64,000 nucleotides of DNA from Rummeliibacillus stabekisii (GTDB lineage: Bacteria; Bacillota; Bacilli; Bacillales_A; Planococcaceae), in NCBI RefSeq assembly GCF_007988965.1, contig NZ_BJVD01000006.1, positions 62,001-126,000 of the forward strand, given 5' to 3'. The notes beneath the pieces were generated by a model. The model worked only from the letters and a program-made list of their open reading frames with translations. It made no database searches and was not told the DNA's origin. Made by a program: the position numbers and the translations under genes. Positions 15,700 to 23,992 of this stretch are shown here, piece after piece. The stretch's first letter is position 1, and every line of letters starts with the position of its first letter.

Positions 15700-16717
15700 A
15701 TTTATCTCTTCTTTTATTGTTCCAGATAATAAATAATGGTAATAATACAGTGACCGGTATATATAAATACTGGAAATGATCTCTAAGAAATTCTACAACA
15801 CGGATATTTATAAAGCCTATGCTTCCGAAAAAAAGAATAATATGCACTAAAGCCATCGCCAATTTTGGATGCTTCCGCTCTTTTTGAAAATATATTATTC
15901 GTATATTTAAAATAATTAAGCTGCATGAAATAATGCTCCAGGCGAGCCACATATATAGAAAGAAAACATCTAGCCTTTTGACAAAAGTAACTTCAATTGA
16001 TTTCAAAATGTATAATACTGGCTCAGTAATATATGGCAAGGATGCTTTGGCGAAGTACATTTCTACAATAAGAATTATAAAAGCGACAAATAGTGTAATA
16101 ATAAGTTGGTAAATTAAGATATCTTTAAAACGCACCTTATCTTCGGTCAATACAAATTTTCGTAATATTAAATAACTCTCTAAACCTGTAAATGAAGATA
16201 AGCCAAAAAGGGTCCCCTTTATCCATTGGTGACCAGTACTTGTTCCAATAGGAAATATTTGAGAAAAAGATAACTGTGGTAAAGTATAAAATAAAAAAAA
16301 TACAAATATAAAGACAAAAGGTATTAAAAAAACGGGCATGTTTACAACAGTTGAGGGTCTACTGACGCTGATATAATAAGAAATAAACAACATTATTACT
16401 AATGTAATCGAATTAGGTGTTTTCTGTTCTACCCATATATTCAAGGTATATTGCATATAAATGAAAGAGAAGATCAGTAAAAATATCCAAATTAAAATAA
16501 AAATCCACCGTGTTAGTTTCCCAGGTTCAAAGTATTTGTAGAATTTTTCATATAAGCATAACTGAATAAAAATAATTACTGCAGAGATTAAGAACATTAT
16601 CCAACTATCACGACCGCCAGCATTAATAATTATTTCTGGATATGCAATAAATATAATACCTGTTGTTCTAAAAAAGAGCATGAGAAACAGCTGAACTTTT
16701 GTAATGGTAAATTTCAT
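15689..16717 (-). CDS. gerAB: Spore germination protein GerAB family (germinant receptor B subunit)
   Basis: 342 residues with about ten membrane helices, an APC-superfamily transporter fold. The conserved Bacillales start FTITKVQLFLMLFFRTTGI and the central SVSRPSTVVNMPVFLIPF and FPIGTS..HQWIKG segments match the B subunit of nutrient receptors. It lies in the spore inner membrane and is thought to bind the germinant. It overlaps gerAA by four bases. It shares high identity with the product at 46685-47716. The C-subunit gene normally following is deleted, so the receptor may be non-functional unless another GerAC complements it. Confidence 0.92.
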   Translation of the reverse strand: MKFTITKVQLFLMLFFRTTGIIFIAYPEIIINAGGRDSWIMFLISAVIIFIQLCLYEKFYKYFEPGKLTRWIFILIWIFLLIFSFIYMQYTLNIWVEQKTPNSITLVIMLFISYYISVSRPSTVVNMPVFLIPFVFIFVFFLFYTLPQLSFSQIFPIGTSTGHQWIKGTLFGLSSFTGLESYLILRKFVLTEDKVRFKDILIYQLIITLFVAFIILIVEMYFAKASLPYITEPVLYILKSIEVTFVKRLDVFFLYMWLAWSIISCSLIILNIRIIYFQKERKHPKLAMALVHIILFFGSIGFINIRVVEFLRDHFQYLYIPVTVLLPLFIIWNNKRRDKYVK

Positions 16718-18132
16718 GTTTTCTTTCCTTTCGGATCAAAACTGCTTGGTTGTGAAGTTGATCTTGAATGCTTCTTGCGGTATACAATTTGTGGAATTTT
16801 CTTAGGCTCAAAAGGCACAATTGGCGAAAAATATGGTGATTTTAAAGAGCTTAAATTACATAAATGTATCGTAAGAATTAGGAAGCCAGCCATTATGCCG
16901 AAGAAACCAAAGAGCGCAGCTGCGAACATAAATGGGAAACGCAACACTCGCACAGAGGTATTTAACTCTACCGATGGTACGACATAGCTAGATATTGCAG
17001 TCAATGCTACAACTATTACTACCATGTTGGAAACTAATCCAGCGTTGATTATGACATCTCCAACCACTAATCCACCGACAATACCTATGGTTTGAACCAA
17101 AGATTTTGGTAACCGAATACTAGCCTCTCGAATTAACTCAATGATCATTTCAACAATTAATGCTTCAACTATTGGCTTAAAAGGAATTTCACTTATATTT
17201 ATTTTGAGTTTCTTGCTTAATTCGATAGGGAGAATTTCATAATGATAACTGACTATAGCAATATACAAGGCAGGTAGATAAACAGCTGTAAGGAAGCTAG
17301 CGATTCGAACCATTCGATAAAAGGACCCTACAATAACACGGCTATTAAAATCATCAGGCGATTGGTAAAAAGAAAATAATGTGACAGGTGCAATATAAGC
17401 AGTAGGCGAATAATCGGTCATTATAACAATTTTTCCTTCAGAGAGATTAGCAAATACTCGGTCTGGTCTTTCTGTATTCATAATTTGAGGGAAAGGGGAA
17501 TAGGGAGAATCCTCAATGAAATCATTCAACTGGCCAGATGTATATAATCCATCCGCTTGTTCTTTTATTCCTTCTAACTTTCTTTCTAAAGCAGAGAGAT
17601 TGTCTTGGTTAGCAAAACGGGCTAAATACATATAATAAATATCTGCTTTGTTATCTATTCCAACAGTCACTTTTTTTACGATTAAATCAGGCACACGCAT
17701 TCTTTTTCTAATGAGCGCCAAATTTGTGTCCTGATCTTCAACAAAACCTTCATGAGCACCTCGTAGGATAGCTTCGTTTATTGGCTCATCTGGAGATCTA
17801 TGAGGTAAATTTGGCATTGTGAAACATACCATTTCTTGAGATCTCAATAAAAGTAGCACCGCGTATCCTTGACAGACATATTCTACTAACTTTTCGAGGT
17901 TATAACTTTCTTTATGAGTGGCGGTTGTCGCATCCCAGTCTTTTTCATTAAATGTTGTTTGCACTTTCAACGTATTCACTATATCTTGTACATCTTTTAC
18001 ATTGGCCATTGAACTATAGTAGCAAAGAATGGCATATTGATCTTTGGGGAACGAGATTTCTCTAGCTACAAAATCAACTGAATTATAAAAAGTGGCTTTT
18101 AATTTTTCAATCATCGATTCTAGTTGGAGCAT
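16714..18132 (-). CDS. gerAA: Spore germination protein GerAA family (germinant receptor A subunit)
   Basis: 472 residues, typical for GerAA. The soluble N-terminal domain (to about 245) is followed by membrane helices containing PALYIAIVSYHYEILP and SYVVPSVELNTSVRVLRFPF, both family hallmarks. LRGAHEGFVED.DTNLALIRKR is the conserved N-terminal motif. ATG 18132 is preceded by AGGAGG. A sigma-G-like promoter lies at 18205-18230. It is nearly identical in layout to the product at 45270-46688, so the two operons are recent paralogues. Confidence 0.93.
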   Translation of the reverse strand: MLQLESMIEKLKATFYNSVDFVAREISFPKDQYAILCYYSSMANVKDVQDIVNTLKVQTTFNEKDWDATTATHKESYNLEKLVEYVCQGYAVLLLLRSQEMVCFTMPNLPHRSPDEPINEAILRGAHEGFVEDQDTNLALIRKRMRVPDLIVKKVTVGIDNKADIYYMYLARFANQDNLSALERKLEGIKEQADGLYTSGQLNDFIEDSPYSPFPQIMNTERPDRVFANLSEGKIVIMTDYSPTAYIAPVTLFSFYQSPDDFNSRVIVGSFYRMVRIASFLTAVYLPALYIAIVSYHYEILPIELSKKLKINISEIPFKPIVEALIVEMIIELIREASIRLPKSLVQTIGIVGGLVVGDVIINAGLVSNMVVIVVALTAISSYVVPSVELNTSVRVLRFPFMFAAALFGFFGIMAGFLILTIHLCNLSSLKSPYFSPIVPFEPKKIPQIVYRKKHSRSTSQPSSFDPKGKKT

Positions 18133-18204
18133 AACTTCCTCCTCTTAGTCTTTTGCTTTTGAATACAATAAGACCATTAGTTTCTCTAACACATCTTATT
18201 TTTC

Positions 18205-18230
18205 ATTATGTGATAACTTATTCTGTTTCA
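18205..18230 (-). promoter_or_regulatory. Candidate forespore (sigma-G type) promoter of gerAA
   Basis: On the reverse strand TGAAAC (18230-18225), 14 bases, then CATAAT (18210-18205). The same spacing, TGAAAT-14-CATACT, precedes the paralogous operon at 45171-45196. The CAT-box resembles the sigma-G -10. The spacer is shorter than the usual 16-18, so this is tentative. Confidence 0.4.
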
Positions 18231-19164
18231 AACAAATAAAAGCTATTGTAAATATATAAGAAATGCAAATATGAGAAAGAAAAAGTATTGGGTTTTTATA
18301 TACAAAAAAACACAAACATGCTAAATATACTTAGTTTAATAAATGGCTTATCGAACAACCGGGAGCATCGAATTTACGCACTTACTGCGTTTATTTGGTG
18401 TTCCTTTTTTATTGCTTTAATAAGGGGGGCTAGTAATGGAAGAATGGGCAGTTAACTTGCTTGCAAGAATATAAAAAGAACCGCACAGCGTTACATCAGA
18501 TAAAAGGTATATTTAAGACGGTATCTTTTAAATGTAGAAAATCAACTTTTAATAAAACTAACCAAAAAGTAACCGAAAACTAACATTTAAAATGAAAATC
18601 CGCCTCTTTTTTGGTTTTTCCTCGCAATGATATTTATATATTTGCGACGGTCGGTTAATGAGTCTACAAATGAATAATTTTGATGGTTTGTAAGATAATC
18701 ATTTAATCGTTTAAGTGCGAAGTCATGCAAAATATTGAACGTATCTTGCACTTGAAGGACAGCAGCTTGTAATCAGCAAACTTTAAACTATCTAGCATAA
18801 AAGTTGGAAAGCAAAAATGATAAGCAAAACTATTGTCCATTCCTGATATTCTCGAAATGGGGGATATAAGCCTAATTGATTTCCAGTATGCCAAAGTACG
18901 TGGCATAATTAATGGGCGAATTGTTGCCATAGCTCTTCTTTTGAGACTCGGTTATCTATGTAAATATTGTTTTTAAAACACCTTGATTTATGGGGTCCAA
19001 TAAGACAATAATTTTTAATTTGTATGCAATGTGCTTTATATTGAGTTGAGCTGGCGAAGTTATCTTTTCGCTTAAATATAGATTTTTTTCTATAAAAAGG
19101 TATTTTGTTGAAGAATTATGTTAAAGTATAAAAGGTTTTTAAATTAACAACTTCGAGGAAAAAA
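18231..19164. other. Gene-poor stretch with decayed coding sequence
   Basis: About 930 bases between gerAA and the membrane protein at 19165. A 12-codon frame with a strong AAGGGGGG site starts at ATG 18436 but stops at once. The reverse strand holds a degenerate coding remnant (separate entry). Nothing else is recognised. Confidence 0.5.
18587..18925 (-). pseudogene. Degenerate unrecognised coding remnant
   Basis: Reverse-strand frames joined near 18770 read MLDSLKFADYKLL, then QVQDTFNILHDFALKRLNDY, LTNHQNYSFVDSLTDRRKY and an ARKNQKRGGFSF end with TAA at 18589-18587. The sequence has protein-like composition and codon pattern but changes frame and has no ribosome binding site. I do not recognise the family. 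It may be another decayed accessory gene. Confidence 0.35.
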
Positions 19165-19602
19165 ATGCTTAAACTATTATCGATTAATATAATACCAGTA
19201 ATAATAATACGTGTTTTATTATTTTTCTTAATACAAACTACGTGGCCTATTATTTATTTAGTCAAAATTTTCTTTGAACTATTTACCCCCATCCTACTAC
19301 TGAGATTGAATTACAAAGTGGCCGTAAAAAAAGAGAAAACTTATTTTATATCCAATTCTTTTCTTATTCTTTTTAGTAGTTTGCTTGGAGTAGCGTTAGG
19401 CTACTTATTCTGGGGATTAGATGCTAGTGGTTTTTCACTCCAAGACGATTTGGGGCAAAATATATTAAAAAACCCGGATAACGAAACATCTGGAATTGTT
19501 AAGTTGGAGGCAATAATCAACGTGACACTTAGTATTTTGGGGAGTCTACTTTGTTCTATCATTTTAATAATGAGAAATCGCAAAAAATCTACTATTCTTT
19601 AA
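19165..19602 (+). CDS. Four-helix membrane protein of unknown function
   Basis: 145 residues from ATG 19165. Hydrophobic segments lie at about 7-25, 28-47, 60-83 and 115-138 (for example FLILFSSLLGVALGYLFWGL). An extracytoplasmic loop of about 30 polar residues separates the third and fourth (SLQDDLGQNILKNPDNE). A basic tail ends the protein. No family is recognised. It is followed by a strong terminator, so it is transcribed alone. Confidence 0.6.
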   Translation: MLKLLSINIIPVIIIRVLLFFLIQTTWPIIYLVKIFFELFTPILLLRLNYKVAVKKEKTYFISNSFLILFSSLLGVALGYLFWGLDASGFSLQDDLGQNILKNPDNETSGIVKLEAIINVTLSILGSLLCSIILIMRNRKKSTIL

Positions 19603-19635
19603 TCAGCAAATATATGGAGTTATGATGGGTAACTA

Positions 19636-19665
19636 AGCACACCTAAAAGGTGTGCTTTTTATTTT
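19636..19665 (+). terminator. Rho-independent terminator
   Basis: AGCACACCT (19636-19644), three-base loop, AGGTGTGCT (19648-19656), then TTTTATTTT. Confidence 0.9.
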
Positions 19666-19685
19666 GGGGAAAATGGGGTGTTGCA

Positions 19686-20040
19686 GTGGACGTGACAACA
19701 ATTGAGCAAATCGCCGGGAGCCAATTTATTTGGACTATATGCAGCATTCTATTGTGTGTAGCTGCATTGTTGTACTTAAAAAGCGAAAACAAAGAGAGAG
19801 AAAAAAAGTTAGAAGAAACTCAAAAAGAGCAGAAAGTGAATCAGAACGCCGATACCTAGAACTGAAAGAAGAGTCACGCAAACGAGAAAAAAACTTATGG
19901 CCAACTTAAAAAGTCTTACTGAATCTCAAGAGAAAGTGTAAAAGCGATTGAAGGATTAAGCCAGTCTTATACCGGTCTTAAAAGTGACTTTTTGCATTTA
20001 GCAAAAAGAGTAGAACTGAAAGAAGAAAAAAGGTATTGGA
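19686..20040 (+). pseudogene. Frameshifted BhlA/UviB-type holin-like gene
   Basis: GTG 19686 opens a frame for VTTIEQIAGSQFIWTICSIL, LCVAALLYLKSENKEREKKL, ending at TAG 19857-19859. The continuation (SERRYLELKEESRKREKNL, then LTESQEKV..AIEGLSQSYTGL) lies in other frames. Joined, this is the single-helix plus long charged coiled coil of BhlA/UviB phage holin-like peptides. At least two frameshifts make it non-functional. It heads a lysis cassette with the holin and lysozyme relics that follow. Confidence 0.65.
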
Positions 20041-20049
20041 GGAGCTACC

Positions 20050-20314
20050 ATGTTAGCAGTATTAGTTTTAGCGACCATTATTGCGCCAACTGTGATAGCG
20101 TTAGTGAATTAGTTAAAAGATCCTTACCAACTAAAAAGAATTACATCCGCTCATCGCATTCGTGATGGGTATTTTTATTGGAATAGTTTCATTTCCGTTT
20201 ACAGAACTTGAGGTCACATTACGACTTTGGGCAGGTGGGATTGCTGGTCTAGCAAACACAGGTTTGTTTGAAATCACAAATTATCGAGAAGGTTTAAGTA
20301 AGGAGGGTAAGTAA
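20050..20314 (+). pseudogene. Frameshifted phage holin
   Basis: ATG 20050 encodes LAVLVLATIIAPTVIALVN then stops. The downstream frame ending TAA 20312-20314 reads FVMGIFIGIVSFPFTEL and LRLWAGGIAGLANTGLFEIT. The pair of hydrophobic segments and the GGIAGLA.TGLFE motif are typical of holins in Bacillales phages. It lies 2 bases before the lysozyme start, as in intact lysis cassettes. A frameshift between about 20110 and 20160 breaks it. Confidence 0.65.
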
Positions 20315-20316
20315 TT

Positions 20317-21021
20317 ATGGGTAAAATCGTAGACATTTCTAAATGGCAACCAGAAGTGAACTATAAAACTTTTGCAACAGAGATAGACTTGGCTATCTTA
20401 CGAGTACAAGATGGCTCTACAACAAAAGATAAGGTCTATCAAACGGATGCTGCAGGATGTGAGCAATATAAAGTTCCGGATGGTGTATATGCATTTACAC
20501 GCTTTATTTCTGTAGGAGATGCCAAGGTTGAAGCAAGAGATTTTTATAGCCGTGCAACAGCTAATGCGCGTAAACCATTATTCTTTGTTGCTGATGTTGA
20601 AGATAAAACAATGAGCGATATGAAAGCAGAAACCAATGCCTTCATAGCAGAGTTACGTCGCCTTGGAGCTAAAAAGGTGGGTGTTTATGTAGCACATCAT
20701 CTATACAGTGAATTTAATTTGGACTATTCAAAAGCTGATTTCGTGTGGATTCCTCGCTATGCAAATTATGGTGTTTCAGTGATTAAACCTAATTATCCAT
20801 GTGATCTACAACAATACACAGATAAAGGTAAGTTTGCGGGCATTGCTGGCAATGTTGATTTAAACCGTTTAAATGGAACAAAAACTTTAGATTGGTTTTT
20901 GGGAAAAGAAGATGTGAAGGCAGTTTCAAAGCCAGTAAACCAAGGTTATTACACCAAGAAATATGACAGGTTAGTTTCTCTAACAGACTTTGGTATCTAT
21001 GAAGATAAAGAGTTTAAGTAA
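20317..21021 (+). CDS. GH25 phage lysozyme with premature stop (full-length relic extends to 21162)
   Basis: The GH25 muramidase domain occupies residues 1-205. Catalytic-site residues are Asp6 in VDISKWQ, and Asp93 and Glu95 in FFVADVED. VWIPRYANYG is also conserved. AGGAGG precedes ATG 20317. A TAA at 21019-21021 ends the protein at 234 residues, but the same frame continues to TAA 21160-21162 with a C-terminal wall-binding-like repeat (KGTKLDIIDIARTKNGTPRF, CGGYCTANRKYVKAYTVK). The intact ancestor would have had 281 residues. The catalytic domain could still be active, but anchoring is probably lost. Confidence 0.8.
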   Translation: MGKIVDISKWQPEVNYKTFATEIDLAILRVQDGSTTKDKVYQTDAAGCEQYKVPDGVYAFTRFISVGDAKVEARDFYSRATANARKPLFFVADVEDKTMSDMKAETNAFIAELRRLGAKKVGVYVAHHLYSEFNLDYSKADFVWIPRYANYGVSVIKPNYPCDLQQYTDKGKFAGIAGNVDLNRLNGTKTLDWFLGKEDVKAVSKPVNQGYYTKKYDRLVSLTDFGIYEDKEFK

Positions 21022-21197
21022 GAACTGAAAAGCCATAAAAAGGGCACTAAACTTGATATCATCGACATTGCTCGTACTAAAAATGGTACACCACGTTTTA
21101 TAGTATGCGGTGGCTATTGCACGGCTAATCGTAAGTATGTAAAGGCGTATACAGTTAAGTAATATCATACTGTCCATACAGTTATAGATACGTTAAA

Positions 21198-21234
21198 AGA
21201 CCAGGGCTATTAACACCTGGTCTAATTTTATTTC
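21198..21234 (+). terminator. Rho-independent terminator
   Basis: AGACCAGG (21198-21205) pairs with CCTGGTCT (21216-21223), followed by AATTTTATTTC. It ends the lysis relic. Confidence 0.75.
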
Positions 21235-21237
21235 TTC

Positions 21238-21477
21238 CTAATCGAAATCTTTTACCCTTTCAATAAATGGTTTACCATCCACTATACCGTTATTAAATAA
21301 TTCTTGAGCAGTTATAAATCTTTGGGTGTAGGAATCTTTAGAACGCGTGAGTAAAAAACTTAACTCTTCACTATAAAGTCTACTAATCCACCATTCTTCA
21401 CCATTGTAATCTAAGCTTACTTCTTGATTCTCATCTTCAATAGCTCTTCTAACATCTTCCCATTCCTTTGAATCCAT
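21238..21477 (-). CDS. Small presumptive immunity protein behind a decayed toxin end
   Basis: 79 residues. GGAGGT lies directly upstream of ATG 21477 on the reverse strand. It is acidic, with WEDVRRAIEDE at the start and GEEWWISRLYSEE in the middle. There is no signal peptide or membrane helix. It starts about 20 bases after the stop of the toxin C-terminus remnant at 21498-21826 and reads in the same direction. That arrangement is typical for an immunity gene. The family is not recognised. Confidence 0.5.
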   Translation of the reverse strand: MDSKEWEDVRRAIEDENQEVSLDYNGEEWWISRLYSEELSFLLTRSKDSYTQRFITAQELFNNGIVDGKPFIERVKDFD

Positions 21478-21497
21478 TTTTTTACCTCCTATTTAAA

Positions 21498-21826
21498 CTA
21501 ATACCCATCTCCAGGTGCTAATTTCCCATTTTTATAATGCCAATTATGTCTATGGGGAACCTTTGGATGTGATTTTCCATTCCCATGTTTTGTATAATGT
21601 ATATCCATATCTGCTTTTCCAGTTTTACCATAGTATCTTCGAATGCTAAGTTTCCCATCTTTATAAAAATCTCTTGATGAATAATTTTTTTAACTTCTTT
21701 TGGCAAACTTCTTAGTTTTTTTGACTTTTGATAAGTAGTATGTCTACCCTTAACTTTAGTGCCTTTCCTTCTAGAGTTTCGGGTAATTAGACACGGATTA
21801 GACAAATCAATTAAGAAGGAAGTATC
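21498..21826 (-). pseudogene. C-terminal fragment of a polymorphic toxin, frameshifted in a poly-A run
   Basis: Reading leftward, DTSFLIDLSNPCLI, RRKGTKVKGRHTTYQKSK and LRSLPKEVKK lie in one frame. After a run of seven As near 21690 the other frame continues SSRDFYKDGKLSIRRYYGK, DMDIHYTKHGNGKSHP, PHRHNWHYKNGKLAPGDGY and TAG at 21500-21498. The D.D.H...HG....H....H.H.W pattern is a recurring C-terminal end of polymorphic toxins. The upstream secretion and repeat regions are gone. It pairs with the small immunity-like gene at 21238-21477. Confidence 0.6.
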
Positions 21827-21868
21827 CTAATAATGAATAAATTTACATATAAAAAGGAGGGAGAGTCT

Positions 21869-22072
21869 ATGTATAAATATCTAGTGGAAATCCGAATGAC
21901 TGAAGGACAAAGTCTTAAATTGAGAACTAATAGCGATGTAAGAGAGATCAATCCAGTGAAGATTGACGATAATAATGGCTACTCAACTATCACAAGCAAA
22001 ATAACTTTAGATGGTTTAAACAAAACTAAAAAATACGCACGTGTTTATCAAGAGTTTAAATGGAAAAACTAA
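21869..22072 (+). CDS. Small soluble protein of unknown function
   Basis: 67 residues from ATG 21869, selected because AAGGAGGG lies 7-13 bases upstream; ATG 21833 is in frame but lacks a site. The product (MYKYLVEIRMTEGQSLKLRT..) is predicted to be beta-rich and soluble. It is divergent from the toxin remnant at 21498-21826. It may be an orphan accessory gene of the toxin region. No family is recognised. Confidence 0.5.
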   Translation: MYKYLVEIRMTEGQSLKLRTNSDVREINPVKIDDNNGYSTITSKITLDGLNKTKKYARVYQEFKWKN

Positions 22073-22114
22073 ATTAGCTAGTATTAATTTAAAAACTGAA
22101 AGGAGAATAATAAC

Positions 22115-22237
22115 ATGGAAGTAAGTGTGTCATCTTCATATCTAATATTTGGAGTAATAAAAATAATCTTAATGGTTGGTGCAATACCAGCTATAATATA
22201 TGCTTTATATCTATTAAGAAAGATTTCCAAAAAATAA
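22115..22237 (+). CDS. 40-residue single-span membrane peptide
   Basis: ATG 22115 is preceded by AAAGGAGAA at good spacing. Residues 9-34 form one hydrophobic helix (YLIFGVIKIILMVGAIPAII) with a basic end (LRKISKK) and tandem stop codons. It follows the gene at 21869 by 42 bases and may be co-transcribed with it. Type I toxin-like or small regulatory membrane peptides have this size, but no family is recognised. Confidence 0.45.
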   Translation: MEVSVSSSYLIFGVIKIILMVGAIPAIIYALYLLRKISKK

Positions 22238-22329
22238 TAAAAGAGTAAGAGTCTTTTCATCTTTATGTCCGAGAAGAAAAATTTAGAAATTAATAAGCTA
22301 ATAAGCTAAATATCTTAAACTACAGATAA

Positions 22330-22576
22330 ATGGTCTGGAAAAGTTGCTTCTAATATCCGTACTGATTGAAAAAAAGTAAAAAATATTCAAGAGGGGTAAC
22401 AGATACAATTAGAAAGCAGTATGAAAAAATACAAAGTTAAACCTAATTGGAAAAAGGATAAAATTGATTTGCATCATATAAAACCAGTAGCTTAGAGGAA
22501 GTTCGAAATTAGCAAATTATAGGCAGTTCCTCGAGAAAAACATAAAAAAATCACCTCATGGTTTAATAATTATTAA
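22330..22576 (+). pseudogene. HNH-nuclease toxin C-terminus relic
   Basis: The frame from 22443 gives PNWKKDKIDLHHIKPVA, an in-frame TAG (22494-22496), a short stretch, another TAG (22530-22532), then AVPREKHKKITSWFNNY and TAA 22574-22576. The DLHH(I/V).P......N(Y/L)..(L/V)PRE.H...T.WFN arrangement is the HNH/LHH nuclease end of many LXG and other polymorphic toxins. Two stops and loss of the upstream part make it dead. An intact SMI1 immunity-type gene follows 21 bases later. Confidence 0.65.
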
Positions 22577-22597
22577 AAACGAATTGTGGAGGGAAAT

Positions 22598-23137
22598 ATG
22601 TCAGAAATAAAAAAGGTATTAGAGAAGCTTAAAAGTCAATTAGATGAAAATCTTACTCGATTAGTCCCAGAAGGTTTAGTTGGACGTGATGGTACTATTA
22701 TACGTGAAGAATGCATTTTTAACCCACCTTCAAATATAGAAGAAATTTATTCACTTGAAAAAGAGTTGGTGATAACTATTCCACAGGATTACAAAGATTT
22801 CCTTTTATATCATGATGGAATGACACTTTTTAAAAGCTATCTTGCTGAATTTAAATTCTTTAGCTTAAACGAGATGCGAGAAAATTTTTTGATTGTTCAA
22901 GAAGATTGCAAAGAATTTGGTCTTGAATTAACAAAAAATTACCCAATAGGTGAATTTCCAGATGTCGGATATATTATGATTGATAATGACAAGGCTAAAA
23001 AAGAAACATCAAAGGGTGCTATATATGTGAATCATATATCGCCAGAAGAAACAAACGAGTCATTTGTATCTTTTGTGGAAAACATTGTAGATAAAACAGG
23101 TGAATTCTTCTGGGAAGAAGCAAACCTTCCAGTATAA
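22598..23137 (+). CDS. SMI1/KNR4 family immunity-type protein
   Basis: 179 residues from ATG 22598, with GGAGGG immediately upstream; GTG 22586 overlaps that site and is rejected. The fold signature is present: FNPPSNIEEIYSLEKEL, IPQDYKDFLLYHDGMTLF, then a SLNEM segment and a PIGEFPDVGYIMID strand. SMI1/KNR4 proteins in bacteria mostly act as immunity proteins to nuclease toxins. The nuclease relic just upstream is its probable former partner. It is intact, so it could now protect against toxins from neighbours. Confidence 0.75.
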   Translation: MSEIKKVLEKLKSQLDENLTRLVPEGLVGRDGTIIREECIFNPPSNIEEIYSLEKELVITIPQDYKDFLLYHDGMTLFKSYLAEFKFFSLNEMRENFLIVQEDCKEFGLELTKNYPIGEFPDVGYIMIDNDKAKKETSKGAIYVNHISPEETNESFVSFVENIVDKTGEFFWEEANLPV

Positions 23138-23554
23138 TAATCTTTCTATGTAAGCAATAAACCTGGTTTTGCTCTTGTTGCATATCAAGATATTTTATAC
23201 ATTTAGTGAAATGCTAATTATTGATGAAGAATTAATGCTTGTTGTGCAGCAAATCGAAAAAATCATAGTAAAAGAATTACCGATGTTTCCTATAAAATAG
23301 GAAATTAATGAGCTATATAAAACAACACGGCCTTCCATGTTACTAAACCATGAGATAGTCGTGTTTTTATAATAAGAAAAAGTTTGTTTTAAAAGCACTA
23401 TTGAATAACATTAAATATACCCAAAAATAAAAATCACCAAAAAATCACGTAAAAAATGAAAATCCGTGAAAAAATATGTAATTCGAGATAAAATAGAAGA
23501 GCACAAACCTTATAATTCAAGGGATTATGAAGGAATATGAAAGGGGACGAAATT
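23138..23554. other. Intergenic region with relic-like sequence
   Basis: About 415 bases. A 29-codon frame at 23211 lacks a ribosome binding site. A hairpin near 23325-23364 could terminate the SMI1 gene. The rest is AT-rich leader before brxA. I see no other feature. Confidence 0.4.
23325..23368 (+). terminator. Terminator-like hairpin
   Basis: ACACG (23325-23329) with CGTGT (23360-23364), enclosing CATG/CATG arms, then TTTTATAATA. An internal loop weakens it. Confidence 0.4.
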
Positions 23555-23992
23555 ATGAACCCATACGAAGAATATATGCAAGGCATTGTACAACCAATGC
23601 GAGATGAATTAGTGAACGCCGGTTTTACGGAATTAAGAACGCCGGATGAAGTGGCTGAACATATGCAAGAATCGAAAGGTACCTCATTGATTGTTATTAA
23701 CTCTGTATGCGGATGTGCGGCCGGTCTTGCACGTCCAGCAGTTATTGAAGCTATACAGCAAGCTGAGTATAAGCCGGACCACTTAACGACAGTGTTTGCT
23801 GGTCAAGATGCTGAAGCGACAATGCAAATGAGGGGCTTCTTTGAGGAAGTGCCACCAAGCTCTCCTTCTATTGCTATTTGGAAAGATGGACAGTTGGCTT
23901 ACTTTATTCCGCGTGAACAAATTGAAGATCATGCAATGGAACAGGTGCGCGATCATTTAGTAGGCGTGCTTGATCAAATATGTGCGGAATAA
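23555..23992 (+). CDS. brxA: Bacilliredoxin BrxA/YphP family
   Basis: 145 residues from ATG 23555, with AAAGGGG upstream. The family's CGC active site is at Cys52 and Cys54 in NSVCGCAAGLARPA. TVFAGQDAEAT and PPSSPS are also conserved. Bacilliredoxins remove bacillithiol from S-bacillithiolated proteins after oxidative stress, using the nucleophilic first Cys of CGC. The ARPA and FIPR..IE.H features are closer to BrxA (YphP) than BrxB (YqiW). It overlaps the methyltransferase gene by 13 bases, the same gene pair as yphP-ypiP in B. subtilis. Confidence 0.9.
   Translation: MNPYEEYMQGIVQPMRDELVNAGFTELRTPDEVAEHMQESKGTSLIVINSVCGCAAGLARPAVIEAIQQAEYKPDHLTTVFAGQDAEATMQMRGFFEEVPPSSPSIAIWKDGQLAYFIPREQIEDHAMEQVRDHLVGVLDQICAE

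Noticed and set aside
18436-18474. A 12-codon frame with a strong AAGGGGGG site.
   Set aside because: It stops after 12 codons and has no recognisable role. It is noted only as part of the gene-poor stretch.
18589-23466. A 14-bp identical string (AAAATGAAAATCCG) at 18589 and 23453, bracketing the phage and toxin relics, as possible attachment sites.
   Set aside because: The string is AT-rich and short, the surrounding similarity is weak, and at 18589 it is the end of a coding remnant. Chance is a sufficient explanation.
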